Below, piece by piece: positions 11,381 to 20,892 of a DNA stretch of 64,000 nucleotides (position 1 is its first letter; every line of letters starts with the position of its first letter). The notes beneath the pieces are model-generated. The model was not told the origin of the DNA, did no database searches, and saw only the letters and a list, made by a program, of their open reading frames with translations. This DNA is from Botrytis cinerea B05.10 (Eukaryota > Ascomycota > Leotiomycetes > Helotiales > Sclerotiniaceae), in contig NC_037315.1 in the NCBI RefSeq assembly GCF_000143535.2, positions 992,001 to 1,056,000 of the forward strand, in the 5' to 3' direction. The translations under genes were made by a program, and so were the position numbers.

Positions 11381-12154
11381 ATGGCAGCTCCCATGGATCA
11401 GAGAATCAATGTTCCTATAGATGATCCAAATGCCGATACAGAATGGAATGACATTTTGCGAGCCAAGGGTATCATTCCCGAGAAACCTCCTTCCCCCACG
11501 CCCCTTATCGAAGAGGCTATTCTCGAGGGACGTCGTCTTGCGCACGAAAACCGACTTGAAGGAAAGGATCTCGACGAACTAGATGCTCTTGAAGATGAAG
11601 AAGATGATGCCTTCCTCGAACAATATAAAAAACAACGAATGGCAGAATTGTCATCTATATCGAAGAAAGCCAAGCACGGCGCAGTATATCCTTTATCGAA
11701 GCCTGATTATCAGAGAGAGGTTACAGATGCAAGTCAAGACTCGCCAGTATTGGTCAATCTCACGAGTGGGCTGGGAACGAATGTGGAAAGTAGGGTCTTG
11801 ACTGAGTTGTGGAGGAGAGCAGCTGTTGAGTTTGGGGAAGTTAAGTTTTGCGAGATGAGGGGTGACATGGCTATTGAGGGGTATCCCGACAGAAATTGCC
11901 CTACAATACTGGTGTACAACAAAGGGGATATCGTGAAACAAGTGGTTACATTGATGACCATGGGAGGTGTGCGAGTAGGAATGGCAGAGATTGATAAGCT
12001 GCTGATTGAAATCGGAGCTATCAAGGATAACGACATGAGAGTTACGAAGCGGAGACGTGATGCAGAGGATGAAGAAGAAGAGCGTCAAGAGAAGGGCGGT
12101 ATTCGAGGTTCGAAGCTGCCCAATGTTGAGAGTGATGATGACGATGACTGGTAA
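11381..12154 (+). CDS. Phosducin-like protein 2 (thioredoxin-fold chaperonin cofactor)
   Basis: A single exon encodes 257 residues. The ATG at 11381 is chosen because MAAPMDQRINVPIDDPNADT is followed by EWNDILRAKGIIPEK, the typical N terminus of the PhLP2/VIAF family; the frame stays open upstream but without homology. An acidic, charged helical region (residues about 60-95, rich in Glu and Asp) precedes a thioredoxin-like domain containing PVLVNL, VKFCEM and NCPTILVY segments, then a Lys/Arg/Glu stretch and an Asp-rich end (SDDDDDW). Family knowledge: PhLP2 proteins assist the CCT chaperonin in folding actin, tubulin and cell-cycle proteins in the cytosol, and yeast PLP2 is essential. It lies divergent from RPS27, which links two protein-synthesis and folding genes to one promoter. 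Confidence 0.92.
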   Translation: MAAPMDQRINVPIDDPNADTEWNDILRAKGIIPEKPPSPTPLIEEAILEGRRLAHENRLEGKDLDELDALEDEEDDAFLEQYKKQRMAELSSISKKAKHGAVYPLSKPDYQREVTDASQDSPVLVNLTSGLGTNVESRVLTELWRRAAVEFGEVKFCEMRGDMAIEGYPDRNCPTILVYNKGDIVKQVVTLMTMGGVRVGMAEIDKLLIEIGAIKDNDMRVTKRRRDAEDEEEERQEKGGIRGSKLPNVESDDDDDW

Positions 12155-13039
12155 AAGGAGATCTGGAATCACACTGCATAGCATTTGGAGTTTTGGTGCA
12201 TATAGAAAGACAAAGGATCAAAACTTATCCTTATTTGCCGCAATTCACACGCACATCCCTATTTAATGGTCCACTAATTTGATGGGCCAATTCTTCGAGT
12301 GCAGTAACATGTCTTTCTTATTGTCTATTTACTTCCAATGGTGATTCTCCAAGTTGAGAGCCATAGCATGCGCTGTGTTTCGGTGTTGAATATACTCGCA
12401 AATTCGTCCAGTGCCAGTTTTCCAAACTCTTCTCTCGGCAAACCGGCCAACAAGCATCAACTAGGTCCACACCTACACGATAACACTCTCTTCAATAGGC
12501 CAAAGTGCTTCACAGGCAATTAGAAACTCGCCATCTCTCATCGAATTGTTTCCGAGTCCCACACCTTCGACTTAGGAAGCATGCTCGAGAATTCACAGAT
12601 ATATCGTCTCAAAGCCGGACAGGAGCTTGCCAAGATACTTCCAGTAGGGTGTCTACAGTGGGCAGGTATTTTTTTTAGACATTTCGGATTGAAAAGCCGC
12701 CTGATTGGAGGTGAAATCTTTGAATCATCACTCAGTCATTGCACTCTCAGAACTGTGCTCTTGGATGTCTCTTTTCTGGGTTTCAAATATACCCGTCCAT
12801 TTTCCAGACCTCTGGAGTAAACACTTCCACCGTGGCTTTCCTGTCTCCCCTTGGCGTGTACCCTGGTATGACATATCCATACACAATAGTAGGCTGACTG
12901 GTAATCGAAGTGCTTCTCATATGATCAATGCTCGTCATGCTGAAGGCATGTTCCTATCAGTGAATGATTTCCGGGAGCTATCGTGTCGAAGATGTCTGAG
13001 TTCGTCACACGCTGATTCAATCTCCTTACAAGCAATTTC
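12155..13039. other. Intergenic region without a recognisable gene
   Basis: This is the 3' flank of the phosducin-like gene and the 3' flank of the convergent secreted-protein gene. Short plus-strand frames at 12338-12523 and 12581-13160 have no family signature. Confidence 0.5.
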
Positions 13040-13567
13040 TCAGCTTACAGAGGTGGGTACTTTTCGTTGCTTCAAAATAGCATCATCCCATTCCTCTGGA
13101 AACACTCCTCGAAATGATCCATCAAGCTGCTTCAACCACCGGTACTCCACACCTTTATAGAGCTTTATTCCACCATGTTGATATCCAAATTCATTCTTCG
13201 AAATCGGCGTAATCCTCGCCGAATCAAACGTTCGAATGACATTGAATGACTGGTATTTGATTTCAAGGTTCTCGCTTTCAATTCCAACACATCCACTTTC
13301 GACTCGTGCAATGGCATTTTCGGGATTGCAGTCTTGCGAGGAATAAAAAACAACCACTGTATTATCGTCCGATGTCCCAGTATTCGTGACAAATGCCGAA
13401 CTGGCTTTTCTCGGAAAACGTGCCTGACATCCTCGACTTGTTGATCCGCTCCATGAACGCAAAGTTTCTTTACTGGCGCATCTGGACTCAGCATTGAATT
13501 GTATCCAATAAGCGGATGCAGATGCCATGAGAGAAAGTAACACGGGAATGTGAATTTGATACAACAT
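13040..13567 (-). CDS. Small secreted protein with four cysteines
   Basis: One exon encodes 175 residues from the ATG at 13567; the open frame extends six codons upstream but begins with TTG. The N terminus MLYQIHIPVLLSLMASASAY is a good signal peptide, with likely cleavage after ASA. The mature part has four cysteines (in ESRCAS, SRGCQA, SQDCNP and SGCVGI), enough for two disulfides, and no membrane segment. I do not recognise a named domain. Small, secreted, Cys-containing proteins of this size are common in plant-associated and saprotrophic ascomycetes and are often listed as effector candidates, but nothing here proves such a role. Alone in its neighbourhood. Confidence 0.75.
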   Translation of the reverse strand: MLYQIHIPVLLSLMASASAYWIQFNAESRCASKETLRSWSGSTSRGCQARFPRKASSAFVTNTGTSDDNTVVVFYSSQDCNPENAIARVESGCVGIESENLEIKYQSFNVIRTFDSARITPISKNEFGYQHGGIKLYKGVEYRWLKQLDGSFRGVFPEEWDDAILKQRKVPTSVS

Positions 13568-13780
13568 GTTGGTTAACCTTGCCAACCGTGAAGAACGATG
13601 AAAGACAATATATGGTTTTTCATGTTCGTCCTGGTCTCTATTATGAAGAATGAGCCTGTGTTAATAAGCTACACTAAGCTGTGCCAAGGTCAGCAAATGA
13701 GTGAGGTTTATGGTCAGCACTATTTCTGTCTTATGCGCGCGTGGATAATCTTCGTCATTACCTATATATTGAATGAGTAA

Positions 13781-14602
13781 TATGAAATTACGTTTCTATA
13801 ACATCGTGGGAAGCACAGCATAATTTGAGGTCAACACTTCTTTCTTTTAGGGATATAGTACATCGTGAAAAGTCATCAATTGCATAAGTGGCATGCCGAT
13901 TTATTTCGTGGAACATGAAGCTTTTGAAGAAAATGAGAGCTGGTGATGTTAATCCTTGTCTTTATAAATGGCTGCAATCCTATGGGATGAGAGTGGAGAT
14001 GGCTGCGAGTTGGGGGGCTTGGCGCATGATATCAAGGATTGAAGCGCTTCCCGGTGAGCCATGTTTAGAATACGCTAGGCTTGCAAGCAGCAAATATCTG
14101 CTGTGACACAGAAGACTATAGCATAAGTGGTAAAGTATTACCAGCGAGCATCTCAATCGTACTTCAACATCTAAAGGTTGTCAAATACAGCGCAATGATG
14201 TCAGACTGTGTAGATTCATTTGATTTGTATCGATATTTTCGAGTTACTCTCCAGAAAGAACTCAAGGTATTACTTTACTAGTAAGCCCTAGAAGTTCGAT
14301 CTGAACTATGTCCGTTACACCTGCTACTCCCTAGGACATCATTCTCTGTAAATGATCATTTCATTCAAGTTAAAATGAGAATGATAAAATGAGTCCAATA
14401 TTTCAACATCAACGCTCTTGGTATTGAGGTATTATTCTGACCCATGTACCATATCCCTCTCTCGCTCACCAGATTTACAAATACAACAGAGTGTAAACCC
14501 TATCCTACCATTTCATCAATTCTTCAGCCCAAGAAAAGACGACCAGCTCTCAGATTTCACAACAAGAGAGGCTGGATACTCGATCACAAGATCCCCTGCC
14601 GC
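13781..14602. other. Intergenic region without a recognisable gene
   Basis: No supported gene was seen on either strand. The plus-strand frames at 13888-14106, 14081-14281 and 14418-14612 are short and without recognisable features. Confidence 0.45.
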
Positions 14603-14749
14603 CTATAAATGATTCGTAATCGGCAAAGTCGGAACCCCCTTTCTTTTCGCCAATCTCCTCTTTAATGGCTTCCATGCACTATGGTAGACCAAAGCAGAAC
14701 CAAGCACAAGTACCAATAGTGCCAGAACGACTACAACAAATCCTTTCAT
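14603..14749 (-). CDS. 48-residue single-pass membrane microprotein (A3)
   Basis: The protein starts MKGFVVVVLALLVLVLGSAL. One hydrophobic helix covers residues 3-22 and is followed by a basic tail (KPLKRRLAKRKG) ending in LPITNHL. Support for a real gene comes from an excellent 5' leader intron (14819-14754: GTATGT donor, TACTAAC branch, AACAG acceptor) that ends 4 nt before the ATG. The positive-inside rule predicts a short luminal or outside N terminus and a cytosolic tail. The function is unknown and I recognise no family. It is the last of three similarly built microproteins on the minus strand within 2.3 kb. Confidence 0.6.
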   Translation of the reverse strand: MKGFVVVVLALLVLVLGSALVYHSAWKPLKRRLAKRKGVPTLPITNHL

Positions 14750-14753
14750 CTTT

Positions 14754-14819
14754 CTGTTGTTATGTTAGTAATGTATTGGACTTCGGCTTTTATTTATGGG
14801 AGAACATACTTGGTATTTA
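14754..14819 (-). other. 5' leader intron of microprotein A3
   Basis: 66 nt from GTATGT to AACAG on the minus strand, with TACTAAC about 11 nt before the acceptor. Removal leaves AAAG before the ATG. Confidence 0.7.
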
Positions 14820-15687
14820 TAACCCGATAATAAATTTTTGGTATCGGGTATCATTCCAATCGTTTTGAGGTGATTACAGAGGCAGGTAGATATTGTTGAC
14901 GATTGGTTCGAGAAAGGTCTTAACGTCGTGATGAACAGAGACTTAAGAAGACTTGCAGTGAATAATGTCTAGGTGTCTCAATTTTGAACTCTGGGAATCG
15001 TGGAATCTAATGTCTGTTGTAGTGAGGAAAAAGAGGGAAATTTTTGAAGAGTTGTATGTAGATCTTCGAACTCGAGTATGTTGTTCAAATAACGAGAAGC
15101 ATCGATCAGTATTGGTGAACACTGAAATCTCTCTGTGTACTTGTTGCGTGGCGTTTATGTAAAGTCCAGATTAGACCTTGGGCAATTTTAAGGAAGCTGG
15201 AGTCAAAGATAAGATTCCATCGTTAGTCTTTCGATGACTTCTTGTCGAGTCAAAAAAAGTCTATATCGGGAACAAATTCAGTCATACCTGTGACTCTCAA
15301 GACTCAGCACTATTGCTCGTATTCATTCACTCAAATATTAATCAAGGTAGGCAGTGTCTTAGAAAAATGACAGTACCATTTAGTATATCGGTCGTCGCTC
15401 ATATATATTTTGCAAATCACTTATTGTATCACGAATAAGTAGCCAATGATTTCCTCCTGCCAAGTTCAACGCCCTTAGTATACAGAAATGCTCTTTGACT
15501 GCAGATGATAACTCCCCTCAACTCTGATACCAAGGACTATGAAAGCCAGAAACGAAAAAAAAAACCTCCGGCTCTGTTAATTCTCGTCCCTCCATTCCTC
15601 CATCTCTCCATCGCTCCAACCCTTCCTCCGACCCCAGTGACCCATCACCTCTTAAAACTTTCAACCACCAAAGAATCCCTACGAACC

Positions 15688-15861
15688 TTAAGAGGGAGAA
15701 GTATACACAATTCTTGGAACCTGCTCTCGGGTCCTCTGCACTTCTGCGATTTCACTTTCTCGTTTCTTCTTAATCTGTCTCCAAACCGCAAAAGCGGCGA
15801 TACATAGGCCAATCATTGCAAGCGATGATAGAGCAACAATGGATACTGTCCCAAAAGGCAT
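15688..15861 (-). CDS. 57-residue single-pass membrane microprotein (A2)
   Basis: The start chosen is the ATG at 15861 (MPFGTVSIVALSSLAMIGLC). The frame continues upstream to an ATG at 16014, but that extension looks like leader sequence. Residues 5-27 form one hydrophobic segment that ends in AVW and runs directly into RQIKKKRE, a strong stop-transfer signal, followed by a charged tail ending in YTSPS. The build matches A1 (an aromatic Trp at the membrane edge, then KKK), which suggests that the two may be related. No enzyme motif is visible and the function is unknown. There is no intron evidence, so the gene call rests on architecture and on the two same-strand neighbours. Confidence 0.45.
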   Translation of the reverse strand: MPFGTVSIVALSSLAMIGLCIAAFAVWRQIKKKRESEIAEVQRTREQVPRIVYTSPS

Positions 15862-16733
15862 TTTTGACCGGTTGATGATGTGATGTTTTGCTGGTTTGAG
15901 GGTTAGAAGAGCTACGAGGTTCACAATATGTAATGGGTGCGAAAGGTAAAGAATGGAATGCTCACTCAGGATATGATGTGTATTGTATGATTTCACTACC
16001 AGAACTAGAGACAAACATGACTGACTGTACTGCGAATTGAAGTTCGGATATCTTGGAATGAATGGGAGGATCGGTATTGCGAGGATAATCAGCTGATGCG
16101 TAGTGATTTGAGAGTTGTAAAGATGAAGTTCCGCAAGGTGCTTTTTTTTTTTTTCGAAGGTAATAGCCCTAAAGGCGCCGGTGAAATTGGAATATCTATT
16201 GGATCGGATACGATCTTTGAGTATATTTGCAGTTTCTCTGCAGAGGATATCACCTTGATAAATCTAGCTACGGTAACAGACATAACTAATAATTTGACTC
16301 TTATCTTGACACGGATATGAATCAGTTATAGAAATTACTTTGAACGTATTATCGTCTCCAAATATTCACTCATTTCACTTTATCCACTACACCAATAGAA
16401 AATCAGGTAGACTTCAATCTGTTGTATTTGAACTCGAGTACAACAAACTATAAATCCAACCCTAGCACATAAACTTCAACGCATGTGAGTAGTTGATCTC
16501 TAACCCCTCGCTTAGAATCTTTCCATCCTTTCTATACCATCAACCCAACAGCAGACCAGACATAAAGACGATTCTCACTCCCCCTTCAATCCATCACTTC
16601 ATCCGTATCCTCCCACCCAATTCTTTCCTCCACTCCCTCTTCACTCCCCCTCCACCACCCCAGCATCCATCCACAATACTCAAGTAAACCATCCATTCCA
16701 TTCCATTCCATTCCACTCCCCCTCCAAACCCCA

Positions 16734-16856
16734 TCAACATCGCAATGATCCCGCAGCCACAAGCTTCTTCTTCTCACGAGTATGATACCAGGCAGCGCCA
16801 AAAAGAACAACAATTATTATCGCCGCTGATGCCATACCAATAGTAGCGTAGTTCAT
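16734..16856 (-). CDS. 40-residue single-pass membrane microprotein (A1)
   Basis: The protein starts MNYATIGMASAAIIIVVLFG. Residues 5-23 form a hydrophobic helix, followed by AAWYHTREKKKLVAAG and a C-terminal Cys. As in A2, a Trp marks the membrane boundary and is followed within a few residues by KKK. Short GTATG/TAG pairs occur in the leader (about 16926-16870), but none is a clear intron. The function is unknown. A chance frame cannot be excluded at this length; the repetition of the same design at 14.7 and 15.8 kb on the same strand is the main support. Confidence 0.4.
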   Translation of the reverse strand: MNYATIGMASAAIIIVVLFGAAWYHTREKKKLVAAGSLRC

Positions 16857-17094
16857 GTTCAATATAGTGCTATTCTCAGGCTAGAAATACTCGCATACTT
16901 GTCTACACATAAAGGAGACACATACCTAACGTACGTGTATGATGCGATAATATAAATGTGAAATCAAGTGTGTAAGCGACACGATGCGATGTAAACGTGC
17001 CGTAGAATAACATCTTCTCGCGTCGAAAGCGAACGGGTTAATGTTAAAGTGATCAATAAGGAGATTTCGTAATTGCTAGTAAAAGGATCCAGAT

Positions 17095-17095
<1 letters not shown>

Positions 17096-17127
<32 letters not shown>

Positions 17128-17133
17128 AATAAT
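17096..17133. repeat. (AAC)n/(AAT)n microsatellite
   Basis: About ten AAC units are followed by AAT units. On the minus strand this produces poly-Cys, poly-Leu or poly-Val in the three frames, which explains the odd open frame at 16964-17197. Confidence 0.9.
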
Positions 17134-18818
17134 AATAACAATGGATAAATCTCAATCGAAGAATCTGGTTTGAGCTCCAGAAAATAGTTGGAGCCAAGAT
17201 CTATCAAGTTTACTTCAAGGAGATTTTCAAGCTTCTCCAACTATATATTATATCATTAGATCACTTGAATGCTATTCCTCCGACTCGAAGTGACTCGAAG
17301 AACAATGTGGTCAGCCATACAAATGACTCTTGAACCACGATTTTTAAGTACTTATCCAGTCATTCATTGCATTCACTTTCCATATTGGGATGTGCGCTGA
17401 AAACGTTCTTTCACAGCTCATAGACTTGGAATCAAATCTGATCAAGACTCAGAGAAGCCTCTTCTGATCCCTCCAAATCTCTGCCATGAGAAGTTTCCCT
17501 AAGCCATACGAACACACTCCTAATCACACCTAGATATTTGCATCTAGGAGGGATAGAAGATACGGCTCTTTGGAAACACAGCACTCTTTTGTAAAAAAAA
17601 AAATAAAAAAAAATAAAAACCTCAAAACTGTGAATTTCTCACCGACTCAAGACCATGGATTTGTGATTCAATTTCTTGAAATAAAACTCCAATACTTCGA
17701 ATTCCACTCTAAGAATATCAACGCCGTAACTATCCAAGTCCAAATCCAATCCCAACCCTCGAATCAAACGACTTGCAAATCATATATGTGTTTCCCATAC
17801 CCTCCACGCGCTCTTCCCCAAAGATGCAAAATCCATCCCTCACCAAACCCCTTCCCCCAAAAAGAAATGGAAAAAAGAAAGAGCAAGCAAGAAGAAACTA
17901 TTCCCCAACTTTATACTCGCATATACATATACATACGTCACATACACACCTACACCTACACCTATACAGAAAGAACAAAACAACAATATCTATTCACCTC
18001 AAGCCATCAAATCCCAAAATTTCAAACTTCCAAACTTCCAAACTACATTACAATCATACTCATCATCACAACAACCGCCGCTACAACCCAAAATCCACGA
18101 GTTAAAAACGCAACGAGGTAGATAAATACCCAGGAAGGAAAATATACATCTTCTCTTTACTTTCATTCCTCTCTTTCTCTATATATAAATGAGAATATGA
18201 ATAAGAATTCATGAATATAAACCCCATCTCATCCTCAACACTCACTCACTCACCAATCTCTCAATAATAAGTTTGTATATACAAGAAACTTTATGACTTT
18301 CCCAACCTTTCTTATTCCTTTCCTAGTTTCGTGTAATGTATGCATATATGTATATATGATGTAATACCCATCCCATCTCATCTCATCTCATCTCATCCCA
18401 CCTGCATCTCTTTCCAAACGAAAGGAGAAGAAAAAAAAAAATCAAAAATCAAAATCAAAATCAGAATATTCTCCGCCAACATATATGTATGAAAACCCAA
18501 ACACCGTGCTAATATGAGGAAACAAACTCCAATTGCTGTATTCGTTCAAAGTATTCATTTCATTCTCGTAGTCTCTTGTATGTGTGTGTTGTGTGTGAGG
18601 TAGCGCTTGATAGAATCCGTGGTTGATGTGATGCAATACAACACAATGCGATGTAATGTAATGCTAGTGCGTTCTCAAACCGTTTGCAAACTCGCTGTCT
18701 CGTGGAAGATATTCCGCATCGGGAGGTATTCGACGAAATATACGTCTTCATTCCCACACACCAATTTCCATTCCCAATTCCCACTTCCCACTTCTCACTT
18801 CCTACACCCCCCTTCTCT
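17134..18818. other. Intergenic region without a recognisable gene
   Basis: I see no supported gene. The plus-strand frame at 17570-18121 is Lys/Thr/Tyr-biased and begins in an A-rich tract. ATCTC pentamers occur at about 18372-18398. This stretch probably includes the 3' flank of PEX4 (minus) and upstream DNA of microprotein A1. Confidence 0.5.
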
Positions 18819-19322
18819 CTAATCCAAACTCCCCTCAAACCTCTCCTCCGCACACCACCACCCAACCAGCGCCCTCGCACCCACCGTATCCCCCACCCCC
18901 CTCAACTTCGCAATATCCACATTCAACGGACTCGTCTCATCTCCGCCCCCGGCAACTAACGACGCAATCGATTCCAACGCGCCAACAACCCCCAAAACCG
19001 GCGTCCACTTATCGCCCAGCACATCCAGACAAATCTCGCCCGTCTCCCACTTCACATTCGGATGGCAGATTTTCGTCACGAATCGGATGATGGGAGCGCC
19101 GATGGGGTAGTTGGTGGGGAGCGCGATGGAGAGGAGCCAGCGACCGCCGAGGTAGCCGAGGGAGGGCGGGGAGGAGGCTGGACATTGCAGGATGGCGGAG
19201 AGGGAGAGGATGGAGGCCGGAGAGGGGGCCAGTGCTACGATACCCGTTTGGCTGGCCGAGGGAGGGGAGTGGTTGTAGGCGGAGAGTTCGGTGAGGATTC
19301 GCTTGGTGGGTGACCGAGACAT
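18819..19322 (-). CDS. PEX4: Peroxisomal ubiquitin-conjugating enzyme E2 (peroxin-4 type)
   Basis: One exon encodes 167 residues from the ATG at 19322 (MSRSPTKRILTELSAYNHSP); the longer open frame upstream is leader. The UBC fold is clear: WLLSIALPTNYPIGAPIIRF, then CHPNVKWETGEICLDVL with HPN at about 87-89 and the catalytic Cys98, then DKWTPVLGVV and SPLNVDIAKL. The short spacing and DKWTP segment fit Pex4/Ubc10 rather than general E2 enzymes. Family knowledge: Pex4 sits at the peroxisomal membrane through Pex22 and monoubiquitinates the import receptor Pex5 so that it can be recycled. The coding region is much more GC-rich than its flanks. The subfamily call is good but not certain. Confidence 0.85.
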   Translation of the reverse strand: MSRSPTKRILTELSAYNHSPPSASQTGIVALAPSPASILSLSAILQCPASSPPSLGYLGGRWLLSIALPTNYPIGAPIIRFVTKICHPNVKWETGEICLDVLGDKWTPVLGVVGALESIASLVAGGGDETSPLNVDIAKLRGVGDTVGARALVGWWCAEERFEGSLD

Positions 19323-19349
19323 GTTTGCGAGTGAGATGTGAGGAATGTG

Positions 19350-19384
19350 ATACGATACGATACGATACGACACGACACGACACG
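19350..19384. repeat. ACGAT/ACGAC pentamer repeat in the PEX4 leader
   Basis: Seven pentamer units (three or four ACGAT-like, then ACGAC-like) lie about 30 bp upstream of the PEX4 start codon, in the presumed 5' leader. Confidence 0.85.
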
Positions 19385-19509
19385 AGGCGATTCGTGTAAT
19401 ATAAAGCTCGAATGAAACCCCCAGTTTTCCGCAGGAAGAAGCACAGGAAAGAAGCCCGTGGTGATCCGAAGAAGAAAACAAAAGGTATAAAACCTATCCT
19501 CCCACAAGT

Positions 19510-20892
19510 ATCGTAATTATAAATCGATAGCGATAGACAAATCTAATATTCCTCGAAAACAAACACCGCACGGCCTTGGGAATTCTATCCAGGAGCCTTC
19601 CTTACAAACGTATGATAACAGTCAAAGAAAAGTATCGAGATCGAAATCGAAATCGATATCGTCGGGGTTTCGAAGATGCTATGCTATGCTATCTTTTACC
19701 AGCCACTCGAGGAAGCTTAACCTTGAAAGCAAGCAAGCAAGCACATCGTTTTTTTTTTAGTTGCCGAGGTCGAGATTAGAGAGGCTCGTGCACAAGGCAA
19801 TGAAAGGCTGAATTCTGAACTATCAAACTAGCTATCTGAAGACCATCTCCCCCTTTTAGCTCAGGAGTAAATTCGAAATGTGCATGTTCATTTGAAACAA
19901 AATAAGAAATAGAAGTCGAAAGAATGAGGCCAGTCTAGAATTTCGTAAACTGAAGGGATGAGAAATATGATGCTCTCGCTGACAGAAACATCATCAAAGA
20001 GTTGTAATCTTACATAGACATACCATAATCATACATATCATAAAATCATGTCACAATCCACATATCAAGACCTTATATTGCATAAAAGAATGTATATTTC
20101 TAATTTCAGTATATTCATTATGTTAGTCGCATCAACCATACTTTAGTATGAGTGCTCTCGCAGTCTACTGGCTACAGACATGCCACCCTTCCTCCATCCC
20201 ATCATTCCAATCTCTCATGAAGATGAAGATGAAGATGAGAAATATATTTCCTATCAGAGATAGATATTTGCGCCCCACACCAGCAGATGTAACCACTCCT
20301 TCCTTTAAATCCCTATTTGTAAAATTCCATGATTGAAATGAAATGTGATCTTCCTTCCCGCACGCCCGGGAAATAGAAGTCATTGAAGCAAAATCCAAAG
20401 CAAACACTAAATCATCTTCATGCTACCCCATACACCCCAGCTTTATCATTAAAATAAGAGAACGTTTCGAAACTAGCCGCCCACACATCTTGTCCTCAAT
20501 GCAAGAAGAGTCTTTCCAAATCCCGGAAAGAAATTTAGATGCGCATGTAGTAGTGTAAAGTTATTCATCTGTATCGCGCCTGTTCAAATCTGAAGAACGC
20601 CAAATTCTCGCTCAAAAGTGCAAAGTGCTCTGCCAAGGTGTAAACCAATGAAGCTCGAAAAAAGTAGGATACCAATCAAAGGTCGATTGATCCTTAAATG
20701 TGAATAGATACACATTATTCCCGCCCATGTTCAATCATTTGAATATCAATGAGGACAGGTTATCGTTCCAGTCATGTGTACCGAATTCGTGTCATAAGGT
20801 TGAATTCGATACTCCCGCACAAGTTGTAGAGCTGTGTGTAAGTGAAATGGTGAGTCGGGGACAAAAATTATATGGTACAGCACAATCAACAA
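19510..20892. other. Intergenic region without a recognisable gene
   Basis: Upstream DNA of PEX4 and the 3' flank of the large protein at 20893-23463. Frames at 20148-20407 depend on a GATGAA repeat at about 20219-20237 and lack a good start codon. Confidence 0.5.

Noticed and set aside
13598..13780. 60-codon plus-strand frame with a hydrophobic start, divergent from the secreted protein
   Set aside because: It starts with a plausible ATG, but there is no polybasic flank, no intron and no same-strand partner; it is most likely chance.
16964..17197. Minus-strand frame with poly-Cys
   Set aside because: Explained by the (AAC)n/(AAT)n microsatellite.
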